A stretch of 6,859 nucleotides of DNA from CAIOGO01 sp964447445 (lineage in GTDB: Bacteria; Bipolaricaulota; Bipolaricaulia; UBA7950; UBA9294). A program made the translations under genes and the position numbers. The stretch lies in the NCBI GenBank assembly GCA_964447445.1, contig CAYUSW010000026.1, forward strand, positions 1 to 6,859, in the 5' to 3' direction. The first letter of the stretch is position 1. Every line of letters starts with the position of its first letter. This document shows, in pieces, positions 6,800 through 6,859 of the stretch. A model generated the notes under the pieces. The model ran no database searches. It worked only from the letters and a program-made list of their open reading frames with translations, and was not told the origin of the DNA.

Positions 6800-6859
6800 T
6801 GGCGGGGACGACCGGATTTGAACCGGCGATCTCTGGAGTGACAATCCAGCGTCTTAGGC
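6800..6859 (-). tRNA. tRNA-Asp (anticodon GUC), 5' end outside window
   Basis: Visible on the minus strand: the 3' part of the D arm (CCTAAGAC), the anticodon arm CTGGA-TTGTCAC-TCCAG with GTC at 34-36, a 5-nt variable loop, the T arm GCCGG-TTCAAAT-CCGGT, the 3' acceptor strand CGTCCCC, discriminator G and an encoded CCA (6802-6800). About 17 nt at the 5' end, including the other acceptor strand, are cut off by the window edge. The G discriminator and GUC anticodon agree with tRNA-Asp. Confidence 0.95.

Noticed and set aside
6633..6821. Small + strand frame with ...GPESNWGHRPFQGRALPAELPRH...
   Set aside because: This is the antisense translation of tRNA-Phe, a well-known kind of spurious hypothetical protein.

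Overview
This is a GC-rich bacterial chromosomal window that holds a replication-origin neighbourhood. dnaA sits beside a cluster of DnaA boxes. The other genes are conserved housekeeping genes (metK, thrS, hslU, hslV, two tRNAs), and I see no transposon, phage gene or CRISPR array. Both tRNAs carry an encoded CCA end. The phylum cannot be fixed from this sequence. The GC-rich codon use, the GTG start of dnaA and a probably leaderless hslV fit many bacterial lineages. HslUV makes most actinobacteria unlikely.

Layout, left to right: (1) 1-462, the 3' part of metK (S-adenosylmethionine synthetase) on +, cut by the window edge. (2) A 20-bp convergent gap. (3) A minus-strand run hslV (4382-3837), hslU (3829-2456), thrS (2426-483). 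Its spacings of 7 and 29 bp, and a good ribosome binding site before thrS, suggest one operon of protease core, unfoldase and threonyl-tRNA synthetase. (4) A 402-bp non-coding gap (4383-4784) with a promoter tight against hslV, a TAG-triplet tract and a helically phased set of G-tracts. (5) dnaA (6143-4785, minus, GTG start). (6) A 576-bp non-coding region (6144-6719) with a probable dnaA promoter and at least five DnaA boxes around a small AT-rich patch, taken as oriC. (7) tRNA-Phe(GAA) and a truncated tRNA-Asp(GUC), 4 bp apart on minus and reading toward the origin.

DnaA would bind the boxes just upstream of its own gene and open the duplex. dnaA, hslV, hslU and thrS all read away from the origin, co-oriented with the left-going fork, while the tRNA pair faces the right-going fork. 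The unusual feature is the neighbourhood: dnaA is followed by hslVU-thrS, not by dnaN-recF-gyrB. The gap downstream of dnaA has features that could make it a second origin subregion (a bipartite oriC). That is a hypothesis from pattern reading only. I did not find a clearly new multi-gene system here.
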